Origin: Klebsormidium nitens | Lineage: Eukaryota > Streptophyta > Klebsormidiophyceae > Klebsormidiales > Klebsormidiaceae | Reading direction: 5' to 3' | Assembly: GCA_000708835.1 (NCBI GenBank) | Contig: DF237391.1 | Span: 1-64,000 of the forward strand | Length of the DNA stretch: 64,000 bases | Shown here: in pieces, positions 1 to 11,448 of the stretch | Position numbering within the stretch: the first letter of the stretch is position 1 | How the letters are laid out: each line of letters starts with the position of its first letter | Program-made: the position numbers and the translations under genes | Notes under the pieces: model-generated | Database searches by the model: none | The model's input: the letters and a program-made list of their open reading frames with translations, nothing else | Told to the model about the DNA's origin: nothing

Positions 1-200
1 GGAGAATTCGCAACTTGTTTTGGGTTACCCTATTGCACCTTTTGCAGTTAGGTAGGGTCCCGAACGAAAGTAGGGTCTACCGGTATCTCGGGTATCCGAC
101 TCTAGTAGGCGCAGCTGAGCATGCAGGCGAACTTCGATTGGGTTGGAAGCCAACTTCGAAGACGACGAGTGTAGAACTTCTCAGCACGAGCGAGCGTTGA

Positions 201-274
201 ATGAAACATGGTCCTTTGGAGCTCGCTGCGACACCCCTAAGGCTTCTGAAGGGGACTAGATGAGTGGGCCCTGA
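201..274 (+). promoter_or_regulatory. Possible upstream ORFs ahead of the HMA1-like start
   Basis: Two or three short ATG-initiated frames lie just before the chosen HMA1 start codon at 295. One runs from 201 to 263 (20 codons plus TGA), an internal one starts at 209 and stops at 241, and a four-codon frame (M-S-G-P) runs from 260 to 274. If the transcript starts upstream of 200, these would act as uORFs lowering or gating translation of the main frame. The transcription start is not visible, so the role is inference. Confidence 0.3.
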
Positions 275-294
275 CCTTGTCTGAGCGGGCTGCA

Positions 295-3200
295 ATGGCC
301 TTGCCTACAGCAAACACAATCCAAGTGCAAAGCCCCTCACCTGCTTTCTCCGCTTTCAAGAACCTGAAGGTTGGCAAAACGGTGGTAGCCAAAGGGGTGC
401 AGCCAGAAAGAGGCAGTCGGGTCAAGCACGGCCCAATGTTAGCTATGTCTGTCTCAAAACAGTCAGGGGTGGGGTTTGGAAAGCCTGTTTGTATATTCTG
501 CAGCAGATTGAAGGCTCGTCGCATTGGAGAGGACAATTGGGGATGGCCCGGACAGCATGCGTTGCAAGGGCCACAGTCTCTGCCTCTGAAAGCGCAAGTT
601 TCTGGGTTGTTTTCACATCGAAACGGCGTCGAATTGGAAATGCCAGGGTATGTTGTGCGGCCAGGCAGTCAGAGGCAAGTAGGCCGCAGTTCAACATCAG
701 TAGGATTGGATAGCGATAAAAGTGATTGGGCCGGAGGGCGAGCTGTTGGCTCAAGGAAATTTGCTGCTGGCGCCTCACAATCAGACGGCCACATCGGCCA
801 ACACGACTCACTTCCCAGTTCATCGGCGATTGATCAGCAAGGGCATTCGCATGGGGACCAATCGCACAGCAATGGATTTCAGCCTGTACAGAACGCCGCA
901 CAAATAGATGCGCTCGAGCACAAACGCGAACATGAGCACGGGCACCACCGACAAAATGAAAATGGATATGAACCCAGACATAATCGCAGTTACACTGAAG
1001 GGCATGCACAAGGTCACACGCACACTCATGATCACGCACACGGACACAGTCCTGAAAGTGACCACACACACGATCACGAACACGATCACGGACAAAAAGC
1101 TGGTCACTCGCATGGGCACGGGCATGAAAATGGCCATAGCCACAGCCACGGCGGTCACAGCCACGGCGGCGTCGAGGCCGTGCACGACCCGAACCGCCTC
1201 CAGGCTGCCATTCTGGCAATCGCGAAGGCCCTCCGATGGTACCAGCTCGCAAACTTCCTGCGGGAGAGTCTTCCGGTCGCGTTCGGAGCCAGCGCGCTGC
1301 TCCTGTGCTCGTTCCTCGTACCCCGGGTGCTGCCGACTGCCGTTGGGGCGAAGATTGGGACAGCGCTCGTAACGGCGGTGTTTGGGCTGATCGGGACGCC
1401 GGCGTTGCTGGACTCGATGGTCGATCTCGCGGGGGGGCATATCAACATCCACGTGCTTATGGCGTTGGCCGCGTTCGCGAGCGTTGCGATGGGGTCGCCG
1501 CTCGAGGGGGCGCTGCTGCTGTGCCTATTCACAGTTTCGCACGCAGGTGAGGAAGGTAGAGTGTGAGAATGGGGATATAGGGATCGAGGGCATTTGTCTG
1601 TGGAAAGACCAAGGGAAGCCAAGGGTTTAGATCTTGCCCGAGATGCGGAGATTCTTCTCATTACTCTTTGGTCGAGAAAACCCTGTGCAATGGAGGTCTG
1701 GGGATCAAGGGCGTTTGACTGAAAAAAAGCACCCGGAGGTCATTGAGGGTTCAGATCTGGCCTGAGAATAGGTCTCTGACTCTCCTCTGGAGAACCACTG
1801 TTAAAGGAGAATAGATGAGATAGAGGGCATCTTTCTCTTTAGGAAGATAGAGGAGAGCCGATGATTTAGATCTGGCCTTCACTGCCAGGACGCCTCTGAG
1901 TGCTTTCCAAATGCAAAGCCCAGGATCGACATCCAATTGTTGCTTGCAGCATGTGCCTGTCTGACCTGCTTCCCAGCCAGCCAGATCTAGGAAGCTTACT
2001 GCGTTGTACGAGAAGTCACCGCTTTACACTTTGGTGCCCCTTTGGCCCCCCGCCAATGTCACACACCCCTTCAGTCTCATTGTGCCATCAGATCAACACG
2101 GGGCTGATGTACCGGGCCCTTTCCCTGCAGCGGAGGATGCATTGATCGAGCGCGCGCAGACTGATGTCAGCGCACTGGAGGAGCTGTCCCCTGAGTCTGC
2201 TCTGGTGCTCTCATACTTCGATCCAGCTCACCCCCCTGCCATGAACGCCTTAGTCTCCAACCCAGTCCCTCTCAAGGTGAGCTCGAGAGCATTGTTAGGA
2301 ATCTTGAGAAAGCAGTCGTCTGTGTGATGCCGCGGTACTGTCCTGATGTTGTTTAATGAGTGCGCTGGTTCTTTCCAATACCTCTGTAGTGAGGGTGCGT
2401 CCGACTTTGTCAACTTCGACTTGATCCTCCCTCTCGATTGCTCGTATCAAGAGCCTTGTCATCCTCACTCAGTCTCACTCACTAAAAATGATGAGGAAAT
2501 TGACTTGCATGACTTGCATGTAACCAACAGAAGGACGTCATTGTTATTGGGGAATCCCTCTCACTGCTTCCAAACGTTCGAGATTGGTCCCGGCTCGGTT
2601 TCTGCTGCTCTGGCAGAGGACACGTTCCCACTAGCATTCCACGCTCTACATGCCAGCACGAACCTGACGAAAAAATTCCTTCCCCTTTTTTGAAGAAGCT
2701 CTCTCCACACTCTTTCTCAATCCTGACACGTCCCACTGCCCTCGCAGACAGTGGCACGGAACTCCTTTGTCCTGGTGCGGGCGGGGGAAACAGTTCCCCT
2801 GGACGGCGTTGTGGTGATGGGCAAGTCTACGTGCACTCTGGAGCACCTGACCGGGGAGTCCACCCCCGTGGTCAAGAAGAAGGGGGACTCGGTGCCCGGG
2901 GGCGCGCAGAACTTGGAGGGCCTGCTCATTGTCAAGGTGGGCCGAAACGCGTCTTGCTTTTCGGACTGGGTCGTCTGTGAAAAAAAGTTCGGCGACAGGG
3001 CACTCCTGTCGGACATAGGGGGACGGTCAGCCGATCAAGGACTTGCATAAGTGGAATCTGTGTTTGGTCGTCCAACTAACACAAAAGTCGGCAACAGGAG
3101 ATCAGCGGTTTTTGGGCTTTGATGATTTAGTACGTACGACGTGAATGATCAGCCGGCGTTTTGCGAATCTTTGGGCGGCCAAGTGTGCGTCACTTATTGG

Positions 3201-6200
3201 GCTTGGAAGCTTACGCAAGGCAAGAAAGCTTCTTCCAAAACAGTCAGGCGCTATTCTTAACCGTCGACAAGCCTTTTCTTCTCCTCCTCTAACCCTCGTC
3301 TAAACCCTTCTCCTCACCGTCTGCCAGGTCGAGAAGGTCTGGTCCGACAGCACCGTCGCGCGTATCGTTCGACTTACCGCCGAAGCCGCCGCCGGGCGTC
3401 CGAAACTCCAAAAGTGGGTCGACGAGTTCGGCGAGAAGTACAGCCAGGTCGTGGTGGTCCTCTCCGCTCTAGTTGGCATCCTGGGGCCGGTCCTCTTCGG
3501 GTGGCCGCTTTCCGGTCGGGGGGAGAGCCCCGGGGCGATCTACCGGGCGCTCGGGCTGATGGTCGCGATGTCGCCGTGCGCGCTCGCGGCCGCGCCGCTG
3601 TCGTACGTGGCTGGGATCAGGTGAGGGGCTGCCACGTGGCAATTAGACCTAAGCCTGCGCACTTAATTTCGATTCGCGGTTTTGTGCTTCCCAACGCTCT
3701 CTGTCGAGTCACCGAATGTGTAACTGACATCAATCGAAGGGCAACATAAGTCGCACGTGTCAGTCGGCCTCGCTTGATTTCTCGTCGAAATCTTGCGCCT
3801 CTGGCCTGCCGCACCCTCTCCTTTTCTTTTCACCTTCATGAGAAAAAACAAGCTACTTGTGGTTGGTGGCTGGAAGAAAGGTTGTCGCCGTGTGGTCATG
3901 TCTTGTCTGTCTTGTCTCAGCCTATGGGGCTCCACACCGTTTCTTTGTTATTCTCTGGAACTAAAGACACGTCATCTTCTCTCCAGCGCGTGCGCTCGCA
4001 AGGGCGTGCTACTGCGCGGCGGCCAGGCTTTGGACGCGCTCGCCCGCTGTGACACCGTCGCATTCGACAAGACTGGCACCCTGACTACAGGGGAACTCCG
4101 GTGTACGTCCATCCAGCTGCTACACGGGTATGCATCGGAAGAGACCGCGTCAGGCTCGCCGGCACATGGGGAGGCGCTGGCAGTGGCTGCCGCCCTAGAG
4201 CAAGTGAGGCGCTTGGTTGATCTAATCGTGAATTTCACGTCTTCGTTTCTGCAATGAGAGATAAAAGTTTGCGAATGTTACTCGTAAAGGTCGACAGCGT
4301 TTTAAGTTGACGGTGAAGAGTTGACAGGAGTCGATGAGGGCCTCCGCATTGTATTACGCGTCACTTTTTGGGCTGTGTTTCGAATCGCTTGAAGCGTCTG
4401 CTCGCTGACATTACCGTCATCCAGTAATGAGTTTCATTGAAGGAGAGGCGTCTACCGTCAGTATATGGTCACAACCTGTTATTGTTCGTGTTCTTAACCC
4501 AGTCATCCTTTTTTGAACCCGCAAACCTGACCCTTGAGTTGCGCCTAACCTACCGTTGACCCTGCAGGCCGCCACCCACCCAATCGCCCGGGCCGTTCTG
4601 GAGCACGCCCGGGGCAAGGCTCTTCCCAACGTCACTCTCGAGGACTTCCGAAACATCCCCGGGGAGGGCCTAACTGCCCGGGTTACCACGCTAACCGGGC
4701 AGCAGAAGACAGTCAAACTGGGCACCATTGAGTTTGTCTCGGAAGGGCTTGGCGCCGATGCAGCGGAAGGGTTAAGGAGGGCAGTGGAGCGAGAGGCGGA
4801 GAAGGGGAAGGAGTCGGTCATGGCGGCCATGTCGGTCGGGTCGAAGGTGGGTTAAGCATGATAAAGAGTTGGTCAGTGGTAGGATGAGCGCGAGTCAAGG
4901 GTCGGGTTTGCAGGTTTCCATGGCATGCTTCTGATCACTCTATGTTCGCTAATGAAAAGGAGTATACGGGTTGAGAGCACAAAAGGGGGCCAGGTGTTCA
5001 TCGGGGCCAAGTGGTCGTCGAATACGAATGTGGAGCAGCGAACACCAAGCATCATCTGAATGAACGTTGCACGCTTTGGTTGAAGGTGATTGACTGTTAA
5101 AGAGGGCGTGGCGATACGACAAAATAGCAGCGACAATAAGAGCGGGATTGCTGGTATTTGGTCGCTAAGATGTTACCACGTGGTCCTCAGTTGATGTCAT
5201 TTCTGGCGACGAAAATACCCGATATGCAGTGCTTTGTGTCGCTCTTGACGTCACTGCGGATGCATCCGCCAACGCCCTCTTTAACTTCTCCAGGTCAAAC
5301 CCTCGAAAGCGCAGATCAAGTTTCTCACCACGTTCTTCTAACCTGGTTCCTTGGGCCCCCCCGCAGGTCAGCCTGTTTCTGTTTGAGGACAAAGTGCGCC
5401 CGGCAGCCGCTGGCGTGATCGCGTTTCTGCGTGGCGTGACGCGGCTGCACACCGTCATGCTGACGGGGGACCACGAGGCGAGCGCCGCAAAGGTCGCGCG
5501 GGTCCTGGGGCTGGAAAAGAAGGACGTGTTTGCGGGGCTCAAACCAGAGGACAAGGTGGGGATTGCCTTCCCTGCTTTCTGGCTTGTCTGCTATGCGTTT
5601 ATTCAGTCTGTTTTTCAATCTTTGCTTGCTTGTTTGGTTCCTTGTCCCGTTGACTGATGATGATGATGATCGTTCTGCTTGTATCTCGTTCGTTCCTCCT
5701 TTGAGTTGTTGCGTAGACTCGCGACGTCGGCTTTCTGGATCACCGTTCCGCAGCTTTCAGTCATTAGCCGGCCGATTGCTTGGATCCTCGGCTCAATCTT
5801 CTAGCAGGTGCCCCGAGGTTCTATACACCGCTTGCCAATACTGGGTCAGTGCGCTCAGAAGAGTCACAGGAAAGTTGACTTACAATTCGTTGCCATTTGT
5901 CAAACAAAAAACAGCAAAGGATTCTCGTCAAGAATGATCACAAGGTCAAGGCGCCTCTAGCAGAACCTGCTTTTTCTAGAGTCATTCAACCCGACCCTCC
6001 CTTGCTGAAGCTCCGGCACATGGTATCCCTCTCCGCCTGGGACGGCAGGGGCGGCAGATCCGACCGCCTTTCATTGCTCAATTCAATTTAAAAATACAAA
6101 CGGAACCAGCTTAGATTTTGACCCGACCCTTCTTGCCGCAGCTCCGGCACGTGGTCGCCCTCTCCGCCCGGGGCGGCAAGTCGGGCGGGCTCATCATGGT

Positions 6201-6624
6201 CGGCGACGGCATCAACGACGCGCCCGCGCTGGCAGCGGCCACGGTGGGCGTGGTCCTCGCGGAGCGCGCGAGCGCCACCGCGACCGCGGCCGCGGACGTT
6301 TTGTTACTACAAGACGACATGGAGGGCGTTTCATTCGCGGTCGCGAAGGCGCGGCAGACGCTCGCGGTCGTGAAGCAGAGCATCTTCTTCGCGTTGCTGT
6401 GCATGTCGATCGCGGCGGTCCCGGCGGTATCAGGGATCATCCCGTTGTGGCTGACGGTGATCGTGCACGAGGGGTCGACCGTGCTCGTGTCGTTGAACGC
6501 GCTACGGGTGTTGCGGAACCCGAAGTGGCGGATCGAGGGGAACGGGAGTGACTCGGAGGAGAGTGAGGGAGAGGCAGGGGATGGGGTGGCGGTTGGAAAA
6601 GGGTACAACGCGGCCGTGGCTTGA
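295..6624 (+). CDS. HMA1: HMA1-like P1B-type heavy-metal transporting ATPase (chloroplast envelope type), 8 exons
   Basis: Metal-cation pump of the P1B ATPase family; plant HMA1 works in the chloroplast envelope. Exons: 295-1546, 2131-2276, 2748-2936, 3328-3620, 3987-4203, 4568-4846, 5367-5555, 6142-6624; all phases close, giving 1,015 aa (Arabidopsis HMA1 is about 820). Domain order: Ser/Lys-rich N-terminus suited to a transit peptide, His-rich stretch (about residues 183-292), membrane helices from about 305, actuator loop with HLTGES-type motif, the HMA1-type SPC motif in place of CPC (611-613), phosphorylation motif DKTGT (Asp654), MLTGDH hinge motif, GDGINDAP (876-883) and C-terminal helices. 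The ATG at 295 was chosen because the open frame upstream contains only non-ATG codons. The extra length is mostly the N-terminal half. A decayed copy of the start of exon 8 lies in intron 7. Metal specificity cannot be read from sequence. Confidence 0.93.
1581..1885. repeat. Three-copy tandem repeat of about 120 bp in HMA1 intron 1
   Basis: Intron 1 opens with three imperfect copies of a unit that begins near GATCGAGGGCATTTG and contains TTTAGATCTTGCC. Landmarks recur at about 1581, 1706 and 1820, and again at about 1626, 1749 and 1865, so the period is roughly 116-125 bp. The units are intronic, and I see no coding potential in them. Unit length matches the other local duplications in this window. 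Confidence 0.7.
6001..6091 (+). pseudogene. Decayed duplicate of the 5' edge of HMA1 exon 8 (pseudo-exon in intron 7)
   Basis: About 70 bases around the intron 7 acceptor and the first codons of exon 8 are repeated 131 bases upstream. The genuine junction is at 6141/6142 and the copy's at 6010/6011. The copy keeps an AG acceptor (GAAG) and reads L-R-H-M-V-S-L-S-A, close to L-R-H-V-V-A-L-S-A of the real exon. It then loses the conserved GDGIND region and stops at 6089-6091. Splicing to it would truncate the protein before the hinge motif. Confidence 0.8.
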
Positions 6625-8306
6625 GGTGGATTGTTGGATTGGGTGATATGTTTGTGCGTTTTTGAGGGGAGAGGAAGGGAAAATAAGGTCAACAATAATC
6701 AGGTTGTTATCGGAGGTGGTTTTTCCATAGTACCTCTATTTCGAAGAAGAAAGCGAGGTCCTTTTGACGAAGCTATTACGCCTCAGATTGACGTTGTAAA
6801 TGTTTTTCACAGCCGACTGCTTCGAAAGTACGGTTCTTGCGTATTGGTCATGGGCAGGGATAAGACCCATTTCCGAGCATTGTCGTCCATGTGATGTTGG
6901 TGACGTGCCAATGCTTCATCATCAATATTGGTGACAACACCGCCATGCACGATGTGCGCGGTTAACAATTGCACTGATTTTACGTCTTGACGATTAGTGG
7001 ATACGGTATATATACCTAGACGATACGTTGTACCCCACTGACCATGGGCAAGCGGGCCCGTCCTTGGTGAAGCTACTGAGGGAGGTATGTTGTGCCTGCT
7101 CAACTTACATTTTGCATCGTCCAATACAATATCGACCGCGTTCAGCAACCAGGTTTAAACTCTAATCCAGATACATGGCCGCGGACGCCACTACTAAGAT
7201 GAAGTTGAGAAATGACCACACGTTGTCCGTAAGTAATCCACATCATGCTCTATGAAAAACGCCAATAGGTGCAATCACTACAGAGCTGGCAAGTAGCTTT
7301 GCATAAATCCCACAAACTAGCTGCTTCGTTGATAATCAGATTATTGAACTCGTCGACGAAGAATTCAGGACGGGTGAATCTCACCTCGATATTTCTTGCC
7401 AAAATTGCAGTGGTGCCCCATGATGCATGAGATGAATAAGCGTGGCGCCTGACTCTCCACGAGAAAATGATTTTGTGCGCGTCACTTTTAAGGGCATGGC
7501 CTCACAGCGTGCTCACAGCTGTGAACGCACAGTGCACAAATATTGAAGAGGATGACCATACCACACTCGAGCAACGTGACGCTTTTGGACATAGGTACTC
7601 ACCACCGCCAAAAATCCCACAGCGCTCGAAGTCAGCTTGTCGGAACGTCGCGTTGCTGCCACTGCATATGTAGGACAAGGACAAGGACTACACTATAGTA
7701 CTGGTGTATACAGATAGAGTGTACCTATACACAGTGTACCGTACCTATTCCGCAGGTTGTGGTCTTGTGGCCTTCATGGCCTCTTCATTGTGCCTACCGG
7801 CGCTAGCTGTCCTACATACCTATCCGATCCGGAATCTGACGGATTCGGAACATCGATTGTGGATTCGCAGAAGATGTGGCCAGCTCAGCTGCAGTATCGG
7901 TCACCACGTGGCAGTCAAACAGAGAATAAAGGGTGGCGTCACTAGGGTGCCAGCTGGCACTGCAAGCTGGCACGGCATTGCGAATTGCAATGCGCAAGAA
8001 GGCGCCCCTCTTTGCCTCTCCCTTCTAGGATAGGAGTCGGACTACCGTTCTTGTAATTACAAGCTTTCCTTCCTTCCTCCAACCTTTCAGCTTCAAGGTG
8101 CCCCACAAAGACCTTCGCACGACCCTTCCCATCTCATAGCGTTCAGTTTGAATACCTACAGTGGCATTTTACCAATTGATAGATCAACGCGATCACATTC
8201 CAGTAGAATCAGTCAGGAGAAAATCGCTCTTATTCTCCCAGAAGATCATCAATACTTTGCTGCAACCTCCTTCTGCAAACAGCTCCTACCATTCCGCTCC
8301 TGAGCA
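6625..8306. other. Intergenic, no gene recognised
   Basis: Open frames here are short and lack family resemblance. The stretch holds HMA1 3' flank, a 12-bp palindrome GGTATATATACC at 7005-7016, a GTGTACC-type repeat cluster at 7700-7755, and a perfect 14-bp palindrome GTGCCAGCTGGCAC at 7947-7960 followed by an inverted repeat (GCATTGC/GCAATGC) at about 7975-7993. The last 300 bases, with CT-rich tracts, are the likely promoter and leader of the gene at 8307. Confidence 0.5.
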
Positions 8307-9726
8307 ATGACTGTGCAAGAAGTGGCGCAGGCAGAACGGCACCAAGGGCCCATTGCTCCTGCTGCAGAGATGGAGCAGATGCACTTGAGAGAAGCTCAGG
8401 GAGGCGCGGCTCCTCAGAGGCAGCAGACAGCACACACTGCTTCAGAAAATGTTCATCCAAAAGCAGGAGTTGCATCAGCTGTTGTTCCACAGACCGAAAG
8501 CCAAGCAGGGTCAAGCGTTCTGACTGGCGGCGCTGAGAGGAAGCTGGCGGAGCACAACGACTATGAGGAAGGCTTGCTCAGGGCTGCTCATGAAAAGAAG
8601 CGCGCGCACGAGGCGGAGGCGTTTTTGGCTGCTGAGACGAAGAAGGCGCAGGCTCTCGCGGCCAGGAAGGCGGCTGATGCAGATGCAGAGGTGAAGCTGG
8701 CGGCGGCGAAAGCGGCGGAGAAACTCGCCAAGACACAGGTAAAATCCTCGAATGTAAACAAAAGTTTTGCCCCATTGTGCAGGGCAGTCTTCTGCAGAAT
8801 GGAACTTTCAAGAAGTATCACAGACTCTAGGCGGTTTCTATGTCAGGGCAATTTGATGATGCAAGTTGATTTGTAAAGGGTTGAAGCGCATCACTTTCAT
8901 GTGACTTCAGCTGGCAGCCTCAGAAAATGTTGTTGCAGGAAACAATGTTTTCATGACTGCGTGTCAAATCTGGAATTGGTAAATCTGTGGATCTTCAACT
9001 CCATGGAAGTCAACAAACGAGTTTGACTGCATTAACTTCGCGTCGTTTCATCCATTGAGCACTATTCTGGGATGGTCTCAGTACCACTACAGTGCATTGT
9101 ACTGTATGCTACCGTTCTTGTTCGATAGCTGACCAGATTGAAGAGACCTACTCAGACAGCACGCTTAGTTCTATGTCAACGCTGATGGATCTCAACAAGT
9201 GTGGAAGAGTTAAGGCTTTCTTGCATTTCTTTGAGCTGCTATACTTGTACACACTGCTTCACATAAGCATTCAGCTGTCTGAGGAAAAGATATTGTCATC
9301 ATGTGCGGGGACTCCGGCTTTAGCATCAGCAACAGGGCGCGCGAGCGCTCCACGTGGAACATTTCTGTAGGAATGCCAAGGTGTGTTCACAGTGATACCT
9401 GTCCTTGACAACTCTTGACTATCAAGAAGTCCATGATCTGCACGTATCGGAGTCCTACGCAGATACTGCTTAAAAGCTGGTCTCATATCGTCCAATTTCC
9501 TCTGCAGTACAAACTGGAATTGAAGGTTGACAAGGCCCATGAAAAGTTCGAGAAGAAGGCGGCAATTGCAGTGGAACAAGCAGAGTTCAAAAAGGCAGCA
9601 GCGCAGGAACACGCAGAAGAGGAGATTGTCGCAGCGATGGAGAAGGCAGAGCACGTCCGGGCAGGCGAGGAGGTGTTGAAACCGTCGCTTGCACAGAAGA
9701 TAGGATTGAAGAAGAAGGACTTTTGA
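8307..9726 (+). CDS. Ala/Lys/Glu-rich coiled-coil protein, family not recognised (weakly remorin-like)
   Basis: Two exons, 8307-8738 and 9508-9726, joined at a phase-0 GT-AG intron (ACACAG/gtaaaa; tctgcag/TAC), give 216 aa. Residues 1-75 are low-complexity and Gln/Ala-rich. From about residue 80 to the end it is a strongly charged helix rich in Ala, Lys and Glu, with no membrane segment or signal peptide, ending in a basic tail (K-I-G-L-K-K-K-D-F). The C-terminal stretch with R-A-G-E-E-V-L-K recalls the coiled-coil C-terminal region of remorins, which associate with the inner plasma membrane face, but the match is too weak to name it. The first ATG of the frame was used. A stress or LEA-like protein is an alternative. 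Confidence 0.7.
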
Positions 9727-11448
9727 GGAGTGACTGGAAGCTAAGCTCGCAAGTAGACAGGTAAAGGTGACTGCGATTGAACTTCTTACTATAGAGTCCA
9801 TATTATACAGGTTTAGATAAGTTACTGAAGGAGTTTGCAAAAAAGCATGTTGGGGGTGTCTTTGATCAGAATCATGACAATTGTCGAGCATTGCTCCTTA
9901 TTTACGACAGTCTTGTTGAATTTAATCTAACTGGATATTATGTGCATTGCAAGGTTGCACCACTCAGATCATTCATTATTGTCTCTACATGCTCCCATGA
10001 TGTAGTGACAGCCAATTCGCACCACTGCATTTATCAAGGGCTCTTGGGCAACTTGGAATTAGAAGGCTTCATGGGGACTTTGACATGGCGGGAAGCTTCC
10101 CGCCAAGTTTACTACAACGCTAGATAAGTGTACGTGCACGGCTCCGTTCAGTGCGCAGTCACCTGTTGAGTTAGTACGTTGTCGACTCTCGATTGAAGTC
10201 GTCGTACTCGAGATTGTAACGCTTACATGTTTGGCCTGAGGCTGCGGTCACCCTCCATTTGTCAGCTAGGAAATCCTTAACTTCAAATGGGCGGCCGCCC
10301 GCGCCGCACCATGAGCATTTACCACTGGCATATACGTACGTGCTAGCATCAAAGCTACACATTCTGGCAAGAGGAAGTGCATGTGACCGTCACAGTGACC
10401 GATCCTTCTCAAGGCATTCATCACCTCATCCAATTATAGTGCATGATGCAAACATCTCAGACCATGATCAATCTACAACATGATCAAACAAACTGAAGGG
10501 ATTTCTGATCCATAAACGAGTGGATTGCAGAACTTCTGAATCTTGATGAACTTGTACAGTAAGATACGTTAACTCAAGAGGTCGAGTGCACACGTCAGCT
10601 TTGTTTACAGCGGCTCCTAGGATATTATCATTATTGGGAGCCTCTGTCTTAGCCTTACTCCTGAGGAGCACTTGAAGTTTCTGCAAACTCGAACAAAAGC
10701 GGCTGCAACTTTTGATTGGCAGGGGGGTTTGTTGCACGCTGCTGAGGAGACCACTACCTGACAGGCGAACGGGCTGTGCCTAGGATCCTACAACCGGATA
10801 ACCTGAGCTCTGAGTCTGTCCTGACTAGCAACCGTATGCGCTCTGTGTTAACAAACGATGCTCACCGACATACATACAATGCTGTACCGCAGCCAGTACC
10901 TGAAGCGTGGGCTCACATTCTGCAAACACCGCACTCAACATCCGGAACTGATCTCGATTCCTTTCCTATAAGCGCTACCTACTGCTACTCCGCGCTGTGG
11001 GACTCGGCAACTTCTTTACCGACCATTTGCTCAGCATCTGAAAGAGTTGAATCTTTTGGATTGGCTTCACAACCTGGCAGAGAGATGCGAAAACGCACGT
11101 CATCAGCTCAGGCTGAACAGGGGCAGGAGCAAACGAAAAGGCAACAAAAGGAAGTGCAAGAAGAGAAGGAGAAAAGAAAGAGAAGAGAAGGAACGAGAGC
11201 GCCATTCTTGTCTCCTAAACTTTCTGGATATGACCTAAAGACAACGGAAGGCAACATAATATTCACACAAAGACGATCAGAAGATCGAAAGAGGCAAACA
11301 ATGATGGGGGGGGGGGAGACTAGAAAGTGCGAGAAAACAGGACAGGAAAAGCGAACATACAAAAATGAGGAAATGCAAAAGGAGGGTAAAAGAAGGCAGT
11401 GAGAAAACAGAAGGGGATACCGGAAACGAAAAAATACGGCCTGCTTAC
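9727..11448. other. Region between convergent genes; probable 3' end of the kinase gene
   Basis: This lies between the stop of the coiled-coil gene and the last firm exon of the minus-strand kinase. No independent gene is supported. A 20-bp palindrome with paired E2F-type sites is at 10086-10105. The minus strand from about 10740 to 10470 may hold the kinase's last exon. A 208-codon plus-strand frame at 10776-11402 begins with GTG and is low-complexity; I do not accept it. Confidence 0.45.
10086..10105. promoter_or_regulatory. Perfect 20-bp palindrome containing two E2F-type sites
   Basis: TGGCGGGAAGCTTCCCGCCA is its own reverse complement. Each half contains TGGCGGGAA, the plant and animal E2F/DP consensus core. 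It lies about 360 bp downstream of the coiled-coil gene and outside any obvious promoter of the annotated genes. Whether it is bound is unknown. Confidence 0.5.

Noticed and set aside
443-1252. 269-codon minus-strand frame under HMA1 exon 1
   Set aside because: Shadow of the His-rich coding strand; Cys/Arg/His-biased composition and no family resemblance.
7005-7016. Palindrome GGTATATATACC
   Set aside because: Short AT-rich palindrome of a kind expected by chance; no gene start nearby.
10776-11402. 208-codon plus-strand frame
   Set aside because: Starts with GTG, has a low-complexity Lys/Glu/Arg tail from a purine-rich tract, and lies antisense to the end of the kinase gene; no domain seen.
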